A DNA stretch of 64,000 nt. It comes from Amycolatopsis pithecellobii (GTDB taxonomy: Bacteria; Actinomycetota; Actinomycetes; Mycobacteriales; Pseudonocardiaceae). Under the pieces are notes generated by a model. It had not been told where the DNA came from, did no database searches, and saw only the letters and a program-made list of their open reading frames with translations. Of the stretch, positions 44,076 through 55,300 are shown piece by piece; the stretch's first letter is position 1, and every line of letters begins with the position of its first letter. The DNA is taken from assembly GCF_009707865.1 (NCBI RefSeq), contig NZ_WMBA01000002.1, forward strand, positions 186,001 through 250,000, written 5' to 3'. The position numbers were made by a program, and so were the translations under genes.

Positions 44076-44321
44076 TTACTTCGAGTTGGCCGCGACGTAG
44101 TCGACGGCGTCACCCACGGTCTTGAGGTTGGCGAGCTCGTCGTCCGGGATCTTGACCCCGAACTTGTCCTCGGCCTGCACGGCGATCTCGACCATGGACA
44201 GCGAGTCGATGTCCAGGTCGTCCACGAAGGACTTCTCCGAGCTCACGTCGTCCTGCGCGACACCGGCGACCTCTTCCACGATCTCCGCGAGGCCGGCGAG
44301 GATTTCTTCTTTGTCCGCCAC
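44076..44321 (-). CDS. acpP: Acyl carrier protein
   Basis: An 81-residue acidic ACP: the phosphopantetheine serine is in DDLDIDSLSMVEIAVQAEDKFGVKIPDDEL. GTG 44321 gives a standard N-terminus (ADKEEILAGLAEIVEEVAGV); AAGGAA lies upstream. Carries acyl chains in the type II synthase encoded around it. Confidence 0.96.
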   Translation of the reverse strand: MADKEEILAGLAEIVEEVAGVAQDDVSSEKSFVDDLDIDSLSMVEIAVQAEDKFGVKIPDDELANLKTVGDAVDYVAANSK

Positions 44322-44371
44322 TGTAGGTTGTTCCTTTCTGGATTTTCCTGGTCTTGCCGGGGTAAGTGGTA

Positions 44372-45346
44372 TCACGGGCAGATGACGACCTGCCCGGCGT
44401 AGGACAGTCCCGCGCCGAAGCCGACCATCAGGACGACATCGCCGCTGTTCACCGTCCCCGCCTTGCGCATGTGATCCAGCGCCATCGGAATCGACGCCGA
44501 CGACGTGTTGCCGGAGAACTTGATGTCGTCGGCGACGATCATGTCCGCACGGGCGCCGCCCGCGCGCAGCTTCTTCGCGATCGCCTCGACGATACGCAGG
44601 TTGGCCTGGTGCGGGATCAGAACGTCCACTTCGGACGGTTGAACGCCCGCCAGCTCCAGCGCCTTGAACGCGATCGGCGCGATCTGGGTGGTCGCCCACC
44701 GGAAGACGGCCTGGCCTTCCTGGAACAGGAACCGGTGCTCCCGCATGTGGATCGTCTCGACGAGGTCACCCGCGCTGCCCCAGGCCACCGGGCCGATCCC
44801 CGGCTCGTCGGACGGCCCGACCACGGCGGCGCCCGCACCGTCGGCGAAGATGATCGCCGTCGAGCGGTCGCCCGGGTCCACCACGTCGGTGAGCTTCTCC
44901 GCCCCGATCACCAGCACTTTGCCCGCGGAGCCGGACCGGATGAGGTCCGAGGCAACGCCGAGGCCGTAGCAGAACCCGGCGCACGCGGCGTTGAGGTCGA
45001 ACGCACCGGCGGCCTTGATCCCGATCCGGTCGGCCACCTGCGCTGCGGCGTTCGGGATGGGCGAGGGCATCGTGCAGTTCGGCACGATCACGGTGTCCAC
45101 TTCGGACGGTTCGACCCCGGCGTCGGCGAGCGCGTTGATGCCCGCCGCGACGGCCATGTCGACCAGCAGCTCGTCCTTTTCGGCGAACCGGCGCTCCACG
45201 ATTCCCACGCGGTCGCGGATCCACTGGTCGTTGGTGTCCATGACTTCGGACAGTTCGTCATTGGTGACGATCCGCTCGGGCTGGTAGCTGCCCACCCCGA
45301 GGACGCGGGTCGCGGCGGGGCCCTGGTTCAGGCGCAGTGTTGTCAC
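44372..45346 (-). CDS. fabH: 3-oxoacyl-ACP synthase III (KAS III)
   Basis: A 324-residue enzyme: catalytic Cys in DLNAACAGFCYGLGVA, His in PHQANLRIVEAIAKKL, Asn in FSGNTSSASIPMAL. It starts chains by condensing an acyl-CoA with malonyl-ACP. GTG 45346 overlaps the fabD stop by four bases (GTGA). Confidence 0.96.
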   Translation of the reverse strand: MTTLRLNQGPAATRVLGVGSYQPERIVTNDELSEVMDTNDQWIRDRVGIVERRFAEKDELLVDMAVAAGINALADAGVEPSEVDTVIVPNCTMPSPIPNAAAQVADRIGIKAAGAFDLNAACAGFCYGLGVASDLIRSGSAGKVLVIGAEKLTDVVDPGDRSTAIIFADGAGAAVVGPSDEPGIGPVAWGSAGDLVETIHMREHRFLFQEGQAVFRWATTQIAPIAFKALELAGVQPSEVDVLIPHQANLRIVEAIAKKLRAGGARADMIVADDIKFSGNTSSASIPMALDHMRKAGTVNSGDVVLMVGFGAGLSYAGQVVICP

Positions 45347-46248
45347 AGGACCTCCTCGGCAGCCGGCAGCTCCGCCGGGGTTTTCAATGCGACGGTCTTG
45401 GTGACGATGCCCTTGAGCTGGCGCTTGACCAGCCCGGTGAGCGTGCCGGCCGGGGGCAGCTCGACCGTCTCCGTGACGCCGAGGCCTGCCAGCCCGTCCA
45501 TGGTCAGATCCCAGCGCACGGGGCGCGTGACCTGCTTGACGAGGCGGTCGAGGTACTCCGCACCACTGGTGACGACCGCGCCGTCGGCATTGGACAGTAG
45601 GGGGCGCACCGGGTCCCGCGGGATGATCGACGCGGCGTGTGTGCGCAGCGCCTCCTCCGCCGGGGCCATGTACGGCGTGTGGAAGGCCCCCGCGACTTTG
45701 AGCGCGCGCACCTTCGTGCCCTCGAGCGGTTCGGCGACGATGCGTTCGATCGCGGCCGCGGCACCGGAGGCCACGATCTGCCCGGCACCGTTGCGGTTCG
45801 CGGCGGTCAGCCCGTTGTCCTCGAGCCACGCGACGACTTGGTCCGGCTCGCCGAGCATGACGGCGGCCATGCTGGTCGGCTCCGCGGCGCAGGCCTTGGC
45901 CATCTCGGCGCCGCGGACGGCGGCGAGCGCGACGGCGTCGGAGGCCGACAGCACCCCGGCGATAGCTGCGGCGGCGAGCTCACCGACCGAGTGCCCGGCC
46001 ACGGGCGTGTCGGTGGGAACGTCGTCCAGTTCCTCGAAGGCCAGCAGTGACAGCGCGACGATCAGTGGCTGCGTGATCGCGGTGTCCTGGATCGTCTCGG
46101 CGTCCGCCTCGGTGCCGAGGTGCACGAGGTCGAGCCCGGTGCGCTCGGACCAGCTTCGCAGCTTCTCGCGGGTACCGTCGCGGTCGAGCCAGGGCGTGAA
46201 CATGCCGGGGGCCTGGGACCCCTGTCCGGGAGCGAGGAGAGCTGTCAC
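45343..46248 (-). CDS. fabD: Malonyl-CoA:ACP transacylase
   Basis: A 301-residue transacylase: LAPGQGSQAPGM, nucleophile Ser in VAGHSVGELAAAAIAGV, His in VAGAFHTPYM, and RPVRWDLTM. It loads malonate on ACP. GTG 46248 (MTALLAPGQGSQ) is favoured over GTG 46263. The 157-bp gap to the upstream fasR holds its promoter region. Confidence 0.95.
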   Translation of the reverse strand: MTALLAPGQGSQAPGMFTPWLDRDGTREKLRSWSERTGLDLVHLGTEADAETIQDTAITQPLIVALSLLAFEELDDVPTDTPVAGHSVGELAAAAIAGVLSASDAVALAAVRGAEMAKACAAEPTSMAAVMLGEPDQVVAWLEDNGLTAANRNGAGQIVASGAAAAIERIVAEPLEGTKVRALKVAGAFHTPYMAPAEEALRTHAASIIPRDPVRPLLSNADGAVVTSGAEYLDRLVKQVTRPVRWDLTMDGLAGLGVTETVELPPAGTLTGLVKRQLKGIVTKTVALKTPAELPAAEEVL

Positions 46249-46405
46249 TGCTCCAGGGAACACGGTCCGTGGCTATGACCGGGATGTCGCCACTCACCAA
46301 GTCCGCGCGGCGAATTTGTGGGGACCCTCTAAATATGACAGCCAGATCACCGTGGACGACGGGAAGCTCTTGTATGGTTCGGGCAGTGCGGGGGAGTGAG
46401 TTCGC

Positions 46406-47593
46406 TCACCAGAGGCCGCGGGCGCGGGCGAGTCTGCCGATCATCAGCGCCACGCGCAGTACAAGCGCGTCACGGGGGTCGGTGGGGTTGCGGCCGGTGA
46501 GTTCGGTGGCCCGGCGCAGCCGGTAGCGCACGGTGTTGGGGTGCACGAACAGTTTTTTGGCGCAGGTTTCCAGCACGCCGCCGGATTCCAGGTACGCCTC
46601 GACGGTGCGCAGCACGGTTTCCCCGGCGTTTTCCAGTGGCTGGGCGATTTCCTCGATGAGCAGGCGTTCGGCTTCGGCGTCGCCGGACAGGGCGCGCTCG
46701 GGCAGCAGGTCGGCGGAGCGGACCGGCCGTGGCGCGCCGGGCCAGCCGACGACGGCGCGGAGCCCGGACAGCGCCTCGGCCGCGCTGCGGTGGGCGTCGC
46801 CGAGGTTCGCGACGGTGGGCCCGGCGACGACGGGTCCTTCTCCGAAGGCGACGGCAAGTTTGCCGATGTCCTCTTCCGGCCCGCCCGCCACGATGATCAG
46901 CCGGGACCCTTGCACGCTCAGCAGGACAGGACGGCCGAGGCGCGCGGCGAGCCGGCGTACGTCGAACACGACGCTGGGCGGGTCGTCCGAGGAGGGGCTT
47001 CCGGCAACGACGGTGGCCATGGCGGCGGGGTCCCAGCCGAGTGCGGCGGCGCGGGAGAGGACGGATTCCTCGGCGTCGCCACGGACGATGCCGTCGACGA
47101 CGAGTGCTTCGAGGCGGGCATCCCAGGCGCCGCGGGCTTCGGCCGCGGCGGCGTAGGAGTTGGCGGTGGCGAAGGCGATTTCGCGCCCGTAGCGGAGGAT
47201 GCCTTCGATGAGGGCGGCGCGTTCGGCGTCGTCGGCGGCGAAGGCGGGCAGTTCCTCCTCGAAGACCTCGATGGCCATCCGCACCAGTCCGACGGCTTGG
47301 CGGAGGCTGATCCAGCGGGACAGTTCCTGGGGTGCGCTGCGGAACGCTTCGCTGGTGAGTTTGAGCGCTTCCTGGGAGTCACGTAGCCAGTCGACGAACC
47401 CGGCGGCGCCGGTCTGGGTGATCATCAGCACGCTGGCCCGCTGGTCGGCGGGCAGGCGCTTGAACCAGGGCAACCGCTGTTCCATCGCCGCCACGCTGGC
47501 GGACGCCAACCGCCCGGACGCCCGCTCCAACCCCCGCAACGTCCCCACCGAAAGCCCATGATGCTTCCCCACCCGGGGACCACGACCACCCAT
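46406..47593 (-). CDS. fasR: PucR-family regulator, FasR-type
   Basis: A 395-residue protein ending in the PucR-type HTH: VEAYLESGGVLETCAKKLFVHPNTVRYRLRRATELTGRNPTDPRDALVLRVALM. The preceding region is the CdaR/PucR GGDEF-like fold. Directly upstream of fabD and co-oriented, it matches the position of FasR, the activator of the fab operon in Streptomyces. ATG 47593 is used; the frame opens at TTG 47602. Confidence 0.9.
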   Translation of the reverse strand: MGGRGPRVGKHHGLSVGTLRGLERASGRLASASVAAMEQRLPWFKRLPADQRASVLMITQTGAAGFVDWLRDSQEALKLTSEAFRSAPQELSRWISLRQAVGLVRMAIEVFEEELPAFAADDAERAALIEGILRYGREIAFATANSYAAAAEARGAWDARLEALVVDGIVRGDAEESVLSRAAALGWDPAAMATVVAGSPSSDDPPSVVFDVRRLAARLGRPVLLSVQGSRLIIVAGGPEEDIGKLAVAFGEGPVVAGPTVANLGDAHRSAAEALSGLRAVVGWPGAPRPVRSADLLPERALSGDAEAERLLIEEIAQPLENAGETVLRTVEAYLESGGVLETCAKKLFVHPNTVRYRLRRATELTGRNPTDPRDALVLRVALMIGRLARARGLW

Positions 47594-47616
47594 AATCCCC
47601 AAATCCTACGGCGCGG

Positions 47617-47647
47617 CTTTACAACCCAGCAGTTGCTGGTTGTAAAG
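47617..47647. promoter_or_regulatory. Palindrome upstream of fasR
   Basis: CTTTACAACC (47617-47626) and GGTTGTAAAG (47638-47647) are perfect inverted arms with an 11-bp spacer that is itself nearly symmetric (AGCA-GT-TGCT). It lies 24 bp upstream of the fasR start and could be an autoregulatory site or promoter hairpin. Confidence 0.45.
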
Positions 47648-47695
47648 CGGATGAAGAGGGCTGGTTGCTACGGACGGGCCCACGCTGGGCCGGAA

Positions 47696-47735
47696 GGAGC
47701 TCGCACCGCGGGGGTTTGGGGGGCTCGGCCCCCAA
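47696..47735. repeat. GC-rich interspersed repeat, copy 1
   Basis: GGAGCTCGCACCGCGGGGG followed by TTTGGGGGGCTCGGCCCCC recurs, reverse-complemented with few changes, at 56444-56481. Both have a G-run/C-run hairpin. Could be a transcription terminator-like repeat. Confidence 0.55.
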
Positions 47736-48002
47736 GAATTACGCGGACTCGCCCACCGGCGAGCGCGCCAGCGCGAGCAGGTGGGGGTAAATGCGAGGCC
47801 GCCCGGCTCTTCGGTTTCTCGAAGCTCCGAGCGGCCTCATCTCCCCGGTCCCCACCGGTAAGTCCACTATGGACCTTGTGGATCTTCGCCGCCACCCGCC
47901 GGCTTGATACTCACCCAAAAGTGCAACGCCGGTGGACGGCCGCAGATCGACAGCTACCCACGGTGCGGGAATCGTGGACCGTACGGTCGAGTTGTCAGTG
48001 CT

Positions 48003-48551
48003 GTGAACTGCTTTCTGCAGCACGGTGTAACCGTTTTGGGGCAGTGGATTTCGATCGCGGAATTGGTGGGGCAGGTGTGCGCGCTCACGGTGGTTTTCCT
48101 TGCGCAGCGCCGCACCTTGTGGACGTGGCCGGTCCAGGTGGGTGCGACCGTGTTGCTGTTCGCGGTCTATACCTCTGCGCAACTGGGTGGGCTCGCCGCG
48201 CGGCAGATCGCGATTCTGCTGATTTCGTTGTACGGCTGGTGGGCGTGGACGCGCCGGAAGGATCCGGTTTATGGCGTCGTGGTACGGCATGGGCGCCCCA
48301 TCGAGCGGCTGGTGATGGCGGCGGTTTTCGGTGCCGGCACGGTGGCGATGGCGTTGCTGCTGACCGCGCTGGACGCGTCGTGGGCGCCGTGGCCCGACGC
48401 GGCGATTTTCGTCGCGCTGCAGATCGCTTCGGGCTTGTATTTCTCCGCGGCCGTTTACGTCGTGTTCGCGGCGTTGGTGATTTACGGCTGGTGGAGCTGG
48501 AACCGTTCGGCGCAAACGGTGCGGGCGAACATCAGTGCCGCCGCTCGGTGA
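48003..48551 (+). CDS. pnuC: PnuC-like nicotinamide riboside transporter
   Basis: A 182-residue membrane protein with about seven helices: WISIAELVGQVCALTVVFLAQRRTLWTWPVQVGATVLLFAVYTSAQLGGLAARQIAILLISLYGWWAWTRRKDP and a C-terminal IYGWWSWNR. The repeated YGWW(A/S)W motif is the PnuC signature. It imports the NAD precursor nicotinamide riboside. GTG 48003 is the best start; its last 20 bp overlap the convergent gene. Confidence 0.87.
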   Translation: MNCFLQHGVTVLGQWISIAELVGQVCALTVVFLAQRRTLWTWPVQVGATVLLFAVYTSAQLGGLAARQIAILLISLYGWWAWTRRKDPVYGVVVRHGRPIERLVMAAVFGAGTVAMALLLTALDASWAPWPDAAIFVALQIASGLYFSAAVYVVFAALVIYGWWSWNRSAQTVRANISAAAR

Positions 48552-49275
48552 GTGTCGCGGGGGACCCGGCCACCCGGTCGACGAGGTGCGTCCAGCGGGC
48601 ACGGCCGCCCTCGGGGAACCGGGCCGTGGCGCGTTCCCATTTTCGCGAATCGACGGGATAACGCTTGCGTGCCCACGGCGACGACGGTTTGGCCAGCCGG
48701 ATGGCGGCAACCAGCGCGACGAGCGGCACTACCAGGCCCACCACACCCGAGGCGGTCTTGCCCTTGAGTAGTGCGACGAGGGCGAACACCAGGTTCACCG
48801 CGATCGTCACCGCGAACGAGATCCGGCCATCGCCCGCGGTGTCCTCGAACGGCCGTGCGCCCAGCACGAGCAGCAGGCCCACCAGCGCGGCCCCGAAGAC
48901 CAGGTCGACGGACTTGCGGCCCTGTTCGGTCCAATAGACGTCGTCCAGGTAGAGCCACAGCGCGAACTCGTCCAGCGTGAGCGCGGCCCCGGCGCCGAAC
49001 ACCGCGGCGAAGATCTGCACCCACGGGGTGCCCGGGGTGTAGACGAACTCGGCGACCCCGGCGGCCAGCATCAGGAAAATCCCGTACACGTGGTGATGCA
49101 CGTGAACTCCGCCGACTGTGGTGTCACGGAACGGGCCGCGGCCCGACCGGATCAGCCGGACGACCGTCCTGGTCACCACGAAGGTCACGACGAACGCCGC
49201 GAACAGCCAGAGCACCGCGCCATGGGTCACGGTCGGGTCGAACGTCAGCCGCGTCCCGTCGTCCTCAGCCGACAT
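48532..49275 (-). CDS. Integral membrane protein with HVHHHVYG motif
   Basis: A 247-residue protein with about six membrane helices. A conserved-looking His-rich motif GGVHVHHHVYGIFLMLAAGVAEFVY and LDEFALWLYLDDVYWTEQGRKSVD suggest a metal site inside the membrane domain. Function unknown. It ends with a soluble tail (SRKWERATARFPEGG). Confidence 0.75.
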   Translation of the reverse strand: MSAEDDGTRLTFDPTVTHGAVLWLFAAFVVTFVVTRTVVRLIRSGRGPFRDTTVGGVHVHHHVYGIFLMLAAGVAEFVYTPGTPWVQIFAAVFGAGAALTLDEFALWLYLDDVYWTEQGRKSVDLVFGAALVGLLLVLGARPFEDTAGDGRISFAVTIAVNLVFALVALLKGKTASGVVGLVVPLVALVAAIRLAKPSSPWARKRYPVDSRKWERATARFPEGGRARWTHLVDRVAGSPATLTERRH

Positions 49276-49403
49276 CGGGTAACTCCCTCGGAGATCGGAC
49301 AATCCCCGGAGCGTCCCTCGCGGCAACGGCAGCCCGATAGGGGCGAAAGGCCTATGTGGACTATCGTGCGGGGCGCCCCGCGGAAGGGCGCCCCGCACGC
49401 CGG

Positions 49404-52214
<2,811 letters not shown>

Positions 52215-52594
52215 GGGATCTCCTCGCCAGTTGTCTCTCGCGTGTCGAACACGCCCGAGGGGGCGTGTGCTGCTGCCATCGTCGTCTTTTTCCGGGCCTC
52301 CGTCATCGCTACTCGGCGGTAACGTCTGCCTGTCCCGCGGTTGGATTCGCATACTCCACACGCGCACGCGCGCGCGAGACTCCTCCACCCTAGGTCACGC
52401 TCACTCCACGGGGTCGCCGAGCCGTCCGGAAGGACTGCCCGCTGGGCTGAACGGCTCCTACCGTGGAAAACGAGTTGGCACAGATCCGGTGTGGACGGTT
52501 GCGTCGCGAGCCGCGGGCGTGTTCGCTAGCTCCATCCGTGTATTCGAGTGATCGGCCAGTCCGGTCACCCGTCGTAGTTGGAGGAGTGAAAGCA
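52215..52594. other. Divergent intergenic region aceE/DUF3052
   Basis: 380 bp without a gene; it holds the divergent promoters. An alternating purine-pyrimidine stretch (CACACGCGCACGCGCGCGCG) occurs at about 52359-52378. No operator dyad is obvious. Confidence 0.5.
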
Positions 52595-53023
52595 GTGGTC
52601 GCCGCTGGAGACGCTGACTACAACAGCGTCGCCGAGAGGCTTGGCATCAAGCCGGACATGGTGGTTCAGGAGATTGGCTGGGACTCCGACGTCGACGACG
52701 AGCTGCGTGCGGCGATCGAGGAGCACATCGGCGGCGAGCTCCTCGACGAAGACGCCGACGAGGTCATCGACGTGGTGCTGCTGTGGTGGCGGGAGGACGA
52801 CGGTGACCTGGTGGACGCGATCATGGACGCCCGCGCGCCGCTCGACGAGAGCGGTGTGATCTGGGTCCTGACGCCCAAGACCGGGCAGCCGGGTCACGTC
52901 GAGCCGAGTGACATCGCCGAAGCGGTACCGACGGTCGGGCTCGCGCAGACGTCCAACATCAGCGTCGGGGCGAACTGGGCCGGCACGAAACTGGTCTCAC
53001 CCAAGTCCAAGTCCAAGCGCTGA
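52595..53023 (+). CDS. DUF3052 family protein
   Basis: A 142-residue acidic protein: YNSVAERLGIKPDMVVQEIGWDSDVDDELRAAIEEHIGGELLDEDADEVIDVVLLWWREDDGDLVDAIMDARAPLDESGVIWVLTPKTGQPGHVEPSDIAEAVPTVGLAQTSNISVGANWAGTKLV. This is DUF3052, a conserved actinobacterial protein of unknown function. GTG 52595 has GAGGAG eight bases upstream. It lies 52 bp upstream of ahpE. Confidence 0.9.
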   Translation: MVAAGDADYNSVAERLGIKPDMVVQEIGWDSDVDDELRAAIEEHIGGELLDEDADEVIDVVLLWWREDDGDLVDAIMDARAPLDESGVIWVLTPKTGQPGHVEPSDIAEAVPTVGLAQTSNISVGANWAGTKLVSPKSKSKR

Positions 53024-53075
53024 CCGGTAAGGTTGGGGCTCGCAGAGACATGGCGAGACGCGAGAGGTGACCAGG

Positions 53076-53540
53076 ATGGCGGTCGAGGTCGGTTCGAAGG
53101 CCCCGGATTTCACGCTCAACGACTACAACAGGCAGGCTGTCACGTTGTCGTCCTTCCAGGGCGACAAGCCGGTGCTGCTGGTGTTCTACCCGTTCGCGTT
53201 CAGTGGTATCTGCACCGGTGAGCTGTGCCAGCTGCGGGACGAGTTCGCCGAATACGAAGGCAGCGGCGTACAGGTGCTCGGGGTGTCGGTCGACACGCCG
53301 TTCTCGCTCAAGGCATGGGCCGAGCAGCAGGGGTACCAGTTCCCGCTGCTGTCGGACTTCTGGCCGCACGGCGATGTCGCCCGCAAGTACGGCGTGTTCA
53401 ACGAGGACGCCGGGCTCGCGGTGCGTGGCACCTTCCTGATCGACAAGGATGGCGTCGTGCGCTTCGCGGAGGTCAACGCGCCCGGTGAGGCGCGTGACCA
53501 GCAGGCGTGGAAGAAGGCCGTCGCCGAACTGCCCGCGTGA
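53076..53540 (+). CDS. ahpE: 1-Cys peroxiredoxin AhpE
   Basis: A 154-residue peroxiredoxin: PDFTLNDYNRQAVTLSSFQGDKPVLLVFYPFAFSGICTGELCQLRDEFAEYEGSGVQVLGVS; the peroxidatic Cys is in SGICTGELC with the Pro-x3-Thr/Ser-x2-Cys pattern. Followed by FLIDKDGVVRFAEV. Detoxifies peroxides using mycothiol/mycoredoxin. ATG 53076 (AVEVGSKAPDF) is chosen. A hairpin follows the stop. Confidence 0.93.
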   Translation: MAVEVGSKAPDFTLNDYNRQAVTLSSFQGDKPVLLVFYPFAFSGICTGELCQLRDEFAEYEGSGVQVLGVSVDTPFSLKAWAEQQGYQFPLLSDFWPHGDVARKYGVFNEDAGLAVRGTFLIDKDGVVRFAEVNAPGEARDQQAWKKAVAELPA

Positions 53541-53548
53541 TTTCCCTG

Positions 53549-53580
53549 CCTCCGGCGGCGTTTCCGGGTGCCGCCGGAGG
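53549..53580 (+). terminator. Hairpin after ahpE
   Basis: CCTCCGGCGGC and GCCGCCGGAGG form a perfect 11-bp stem with a 10-base loop, between ahpE and tRNA-Val. No T tract follows. Confidence 0.6.
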
Positions 53581-53583
53581 TAA

Positions 53584-53655
53584 GGGCGCATAGCTCAGCG
53601 GAAGAGCACTTGCCTTACAAGCAAGGGGTCGCAGGTTCGAACCCTGCTGCGCCCA
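53584..53655 (+). tRNA. tRNA-Val (UAC)
   Basis: A complete cloverleaf: acceptor GGGCGCA/TGCGCCC, D arm GCTC...GAGC, anticodon stem CTTGC/GCAAG with loop CTTACAA (anticodon TAC, valine), T arm GCAGG-TTCGAAC-CCTGC, discriminator A. CCA is not encoded. Its 3' part is duplicated at 56354-56405 as an attachment site. Confidence 0.97.
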
Positions 53656-53662
53656 CCCTGTT
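53611..53662. repeat. attL-like core in tRNA-Val
   Basis: 52 bp from the anticodon stem to CTGTT just after the tRNA, repeated in direct orientation at 56354-56405 with one mismatch (GGGGT versus GGGGC). Identity ends sharply on both sides, as for site-specific integration into a tRNA 3' end. Confidence 0.88.
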
Positions 53663-53769
53663 TTCGCACGTCAAAGAGGGTGCCTCCTAAGTGGGAGACA
53701 CCCTCTTGGTCCCTGAGTGACCAACTAAGTGACTACGGTTCGCCGGAGCCGTCTGCGTTGGGGGATGCG

Positions 53770-54504
53770 ATGTCGTGGTTGGAATTCGGCGTTGGGATCG
53801 CCAGTGCCCTCGCGTGGCCCGTCGGAGTGGTTGTCCTGGTTTTCCTGCTCCGCGAGCAGGTCCGACGGATCCTCGACTCACGGGTGATCAAGTCAGTGAA
53901 GGCAGGTCCGTTCGAGATGCAGTTCGAACAGGGCCTGCAACAGGCCAGCCAAGAGATTGGGAAAGCTGCTGCGGAATCTATTCAGAGTGGCGTTAAGCCT
54001 GAGCCGTCGCCTCGCGACCAGGAATCAATTGAAGGTACTGCGAGTGGGGAAGTTCCACCTCGTGAAGGTACGGCACCGGGGAAGGTGCAACACGATGACG
54101 ATGTCGATCGGCAGGGTGTTGCCGGAGTATTCGAGCCCGCGCAGGTTCTTGATGACTTCTGGGACGAAGTGGTCGACGCTTTGGAAGCATCCCCTTGGGC
54201 TGGGGCTATGTTAAGTTTTTCTCGCCTCGAACAGTATTTGCAATTTCGACTGGGATGCATTGTGCAAGATAAGAAAAAGAATTACGTTCCTCTGGGGTAT
54301 ATGATCAAGCTCGCTGGTGACCGGGGTCTGTTTGAGCCTGGAGAGTTGAATGCGCTCCGCGAGGTTGTCAACCTTCGCAATTCTCTAGTCCACCCGAAGC
54401 CTGGTGACGGCATCACACTTGCACAAGCTCTGCGGTATTCCAAACTGGTGAAGCAGCTCATTGTCGCGGCTGAGACAAACTTGGGTCGTACCAATTTTAG
54501 TTAA
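53770..54504 (+). CDS. Membrane protein with C-terminal HEPN-like RX4H motif
   Basis: A 244-residue protein: one N-terminal helix (residues 8-27: GIASALAWPVGVVVLVFLL), a variable charged linker (60-120), and a helical C-terminal domain with LREVVNLRNSLVHPKPGDG, i.e. Arg203-x4-His208, the HEPN catalytic pattern. The DNA of this gene is less GC-rich than its neighbours. HEPN proteins are often RNases in defence or toxin systems. It lies just after attL. ATG 53770 has GGGGGA upstream. Confidence 0.7.
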   Translation: MSWLEFGVGIASALAWPVGVVVLVFLLREQVRRILDSRVIKSVKAGPFEMQFEQGLQQASQEIGKAAAESIQSGVKPEPSPRDQESIEGTASGEVPPREGTAPGKVQHDDDVDRQGVAGVFEPAQVLDDFWDEVVDALEASPWAGAMLSFSRLEQYLQFRLGCIVQDKKKNYVPLGYMIKLAGDRGLFEPGELNALREVVNLRNSLVHPKPGDGITLAQALRYSKLVKQLIVAAETNLGRTNFS

Positions 54505-54986
54505 CGTGCTCGTTTGGGAAAGATTCGGTCCATAGCCGTTGCGCCTTCGTCCATCACCGGCCGGATCTGCAAGCGGTACACGGTCTCGGTCACCGTTGTT
54601 CCGTTGTGGCCGACCAGGCGCGCGATATGTTCGAGCGGCACCCCGGAGTCCGACATCAGCGAGACGAAGCTGTGCCGCATCTCCCGCGGAGTCCAGTCCT
54701 CCGGCACCAATTCAGCACCCTTGACAACTTTCCGGAAGGACCGGCGGACGTTGTGCGAGTCGAGCGGTGTCCTGACCGCGGAGGCGAATACAAGCCCGTT
54801 CTCCTGCCAGCGCTCGCCTGCCACCTTCTTCGCCGCAGCCTGTCGGATCCGGTGAAGGCGAAGCGCCACAACGCATCTCGTCGGCATCGCGAGCGTGCGG
54901 CGAGACTTGCGCGTCTTCGTGTCGCCAGACGCGCGCACCGAGCGCCACACGCTGATCGAGCGCAGCACGGGCGGTTCAGCCGCCAC
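54501..54986 (-). pseudogene. Tyrosine integrase, C-terminal remnant
   Basis: The 161-residue frame holds the catalytic end of a phage/ICE-type tyrosine recombinase: DTKTRKSRRTLAMP, NVRRSFRKVVKGAELVPEDWTPREMRHSFVSLMSDSGVPLEHIARLVGHNG (HxxR-type box) and Tyr in TVTETVYRLQIRP. The first 200 or so residues (SAM-like domain and first Arg) are absent. A truncated integrase next to the duplicated tRNA end is the relic of the element's integration module. Stop overlaps the HEPN gene stop. Confidence 0.8.
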
Positions 54987-55300
54987 GTTGCGATTCCCGC
55001 TTCCAGTAAGGACCAGGCGCTGGGTACGTTGACATTTACCGCGCAGCTCCTAAGTCTCGTTTACGAAATGGACCACAAGGTCCGGCAGTTCCTTCCTGCG
55101 CCTGACGCTGCTGGCGACGGCACAGGTTGAGGTTGAACATTTGGTGCGAGGCAAAGGCGTAGGGAGCGACTCTTCAGCCTGTCGGCTCAGCGCACAACGA
55201 TGTTGGCGCTGTGCTCGCCGTGGTCCGGGTCGTGTAGGGATACGGTTGGGGGCCGCCGGCAGTTGAGCGACCCGGTTCGTCGGCGCGGAGGCGCTAAACG
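54987..55300. other. Intergenic/relic sequence in the element
   Basis: 314 bp between the truncated integrase and the toxin gene. I find no convincing gene; the missing integrase N-terminus is not present here in any frame. Confidence 0.5.

Larger units (their letters stand above)
47594..48002. other. Intergenic region between fasR and pnuC
   Basis: 409 bp without a gene. It holds the CTTTACAACC/GGTTGTAAAG palindrome (47617-47647), a GC-rich interspersed repeat with a TTGGGGG/CCCCCAA hairpin (47696-47735), and the pnuC leader. No riboswitch fold is recognised by eye. Confidence 0.6.

Noticed and set aside
47700-48002. NAD-type riboswitch ahead of pnuC
   Set aside because: No conserved pairing or loop sequence was recognised in the leader; hairpins there are part of the GC-rich repeat.
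52359-52378. Z-DNA-type regulatory element upstream of aceE
   Set aside because: Alternating CG-rich tracts are frequent in this base composition; nothing ties it to regulation.
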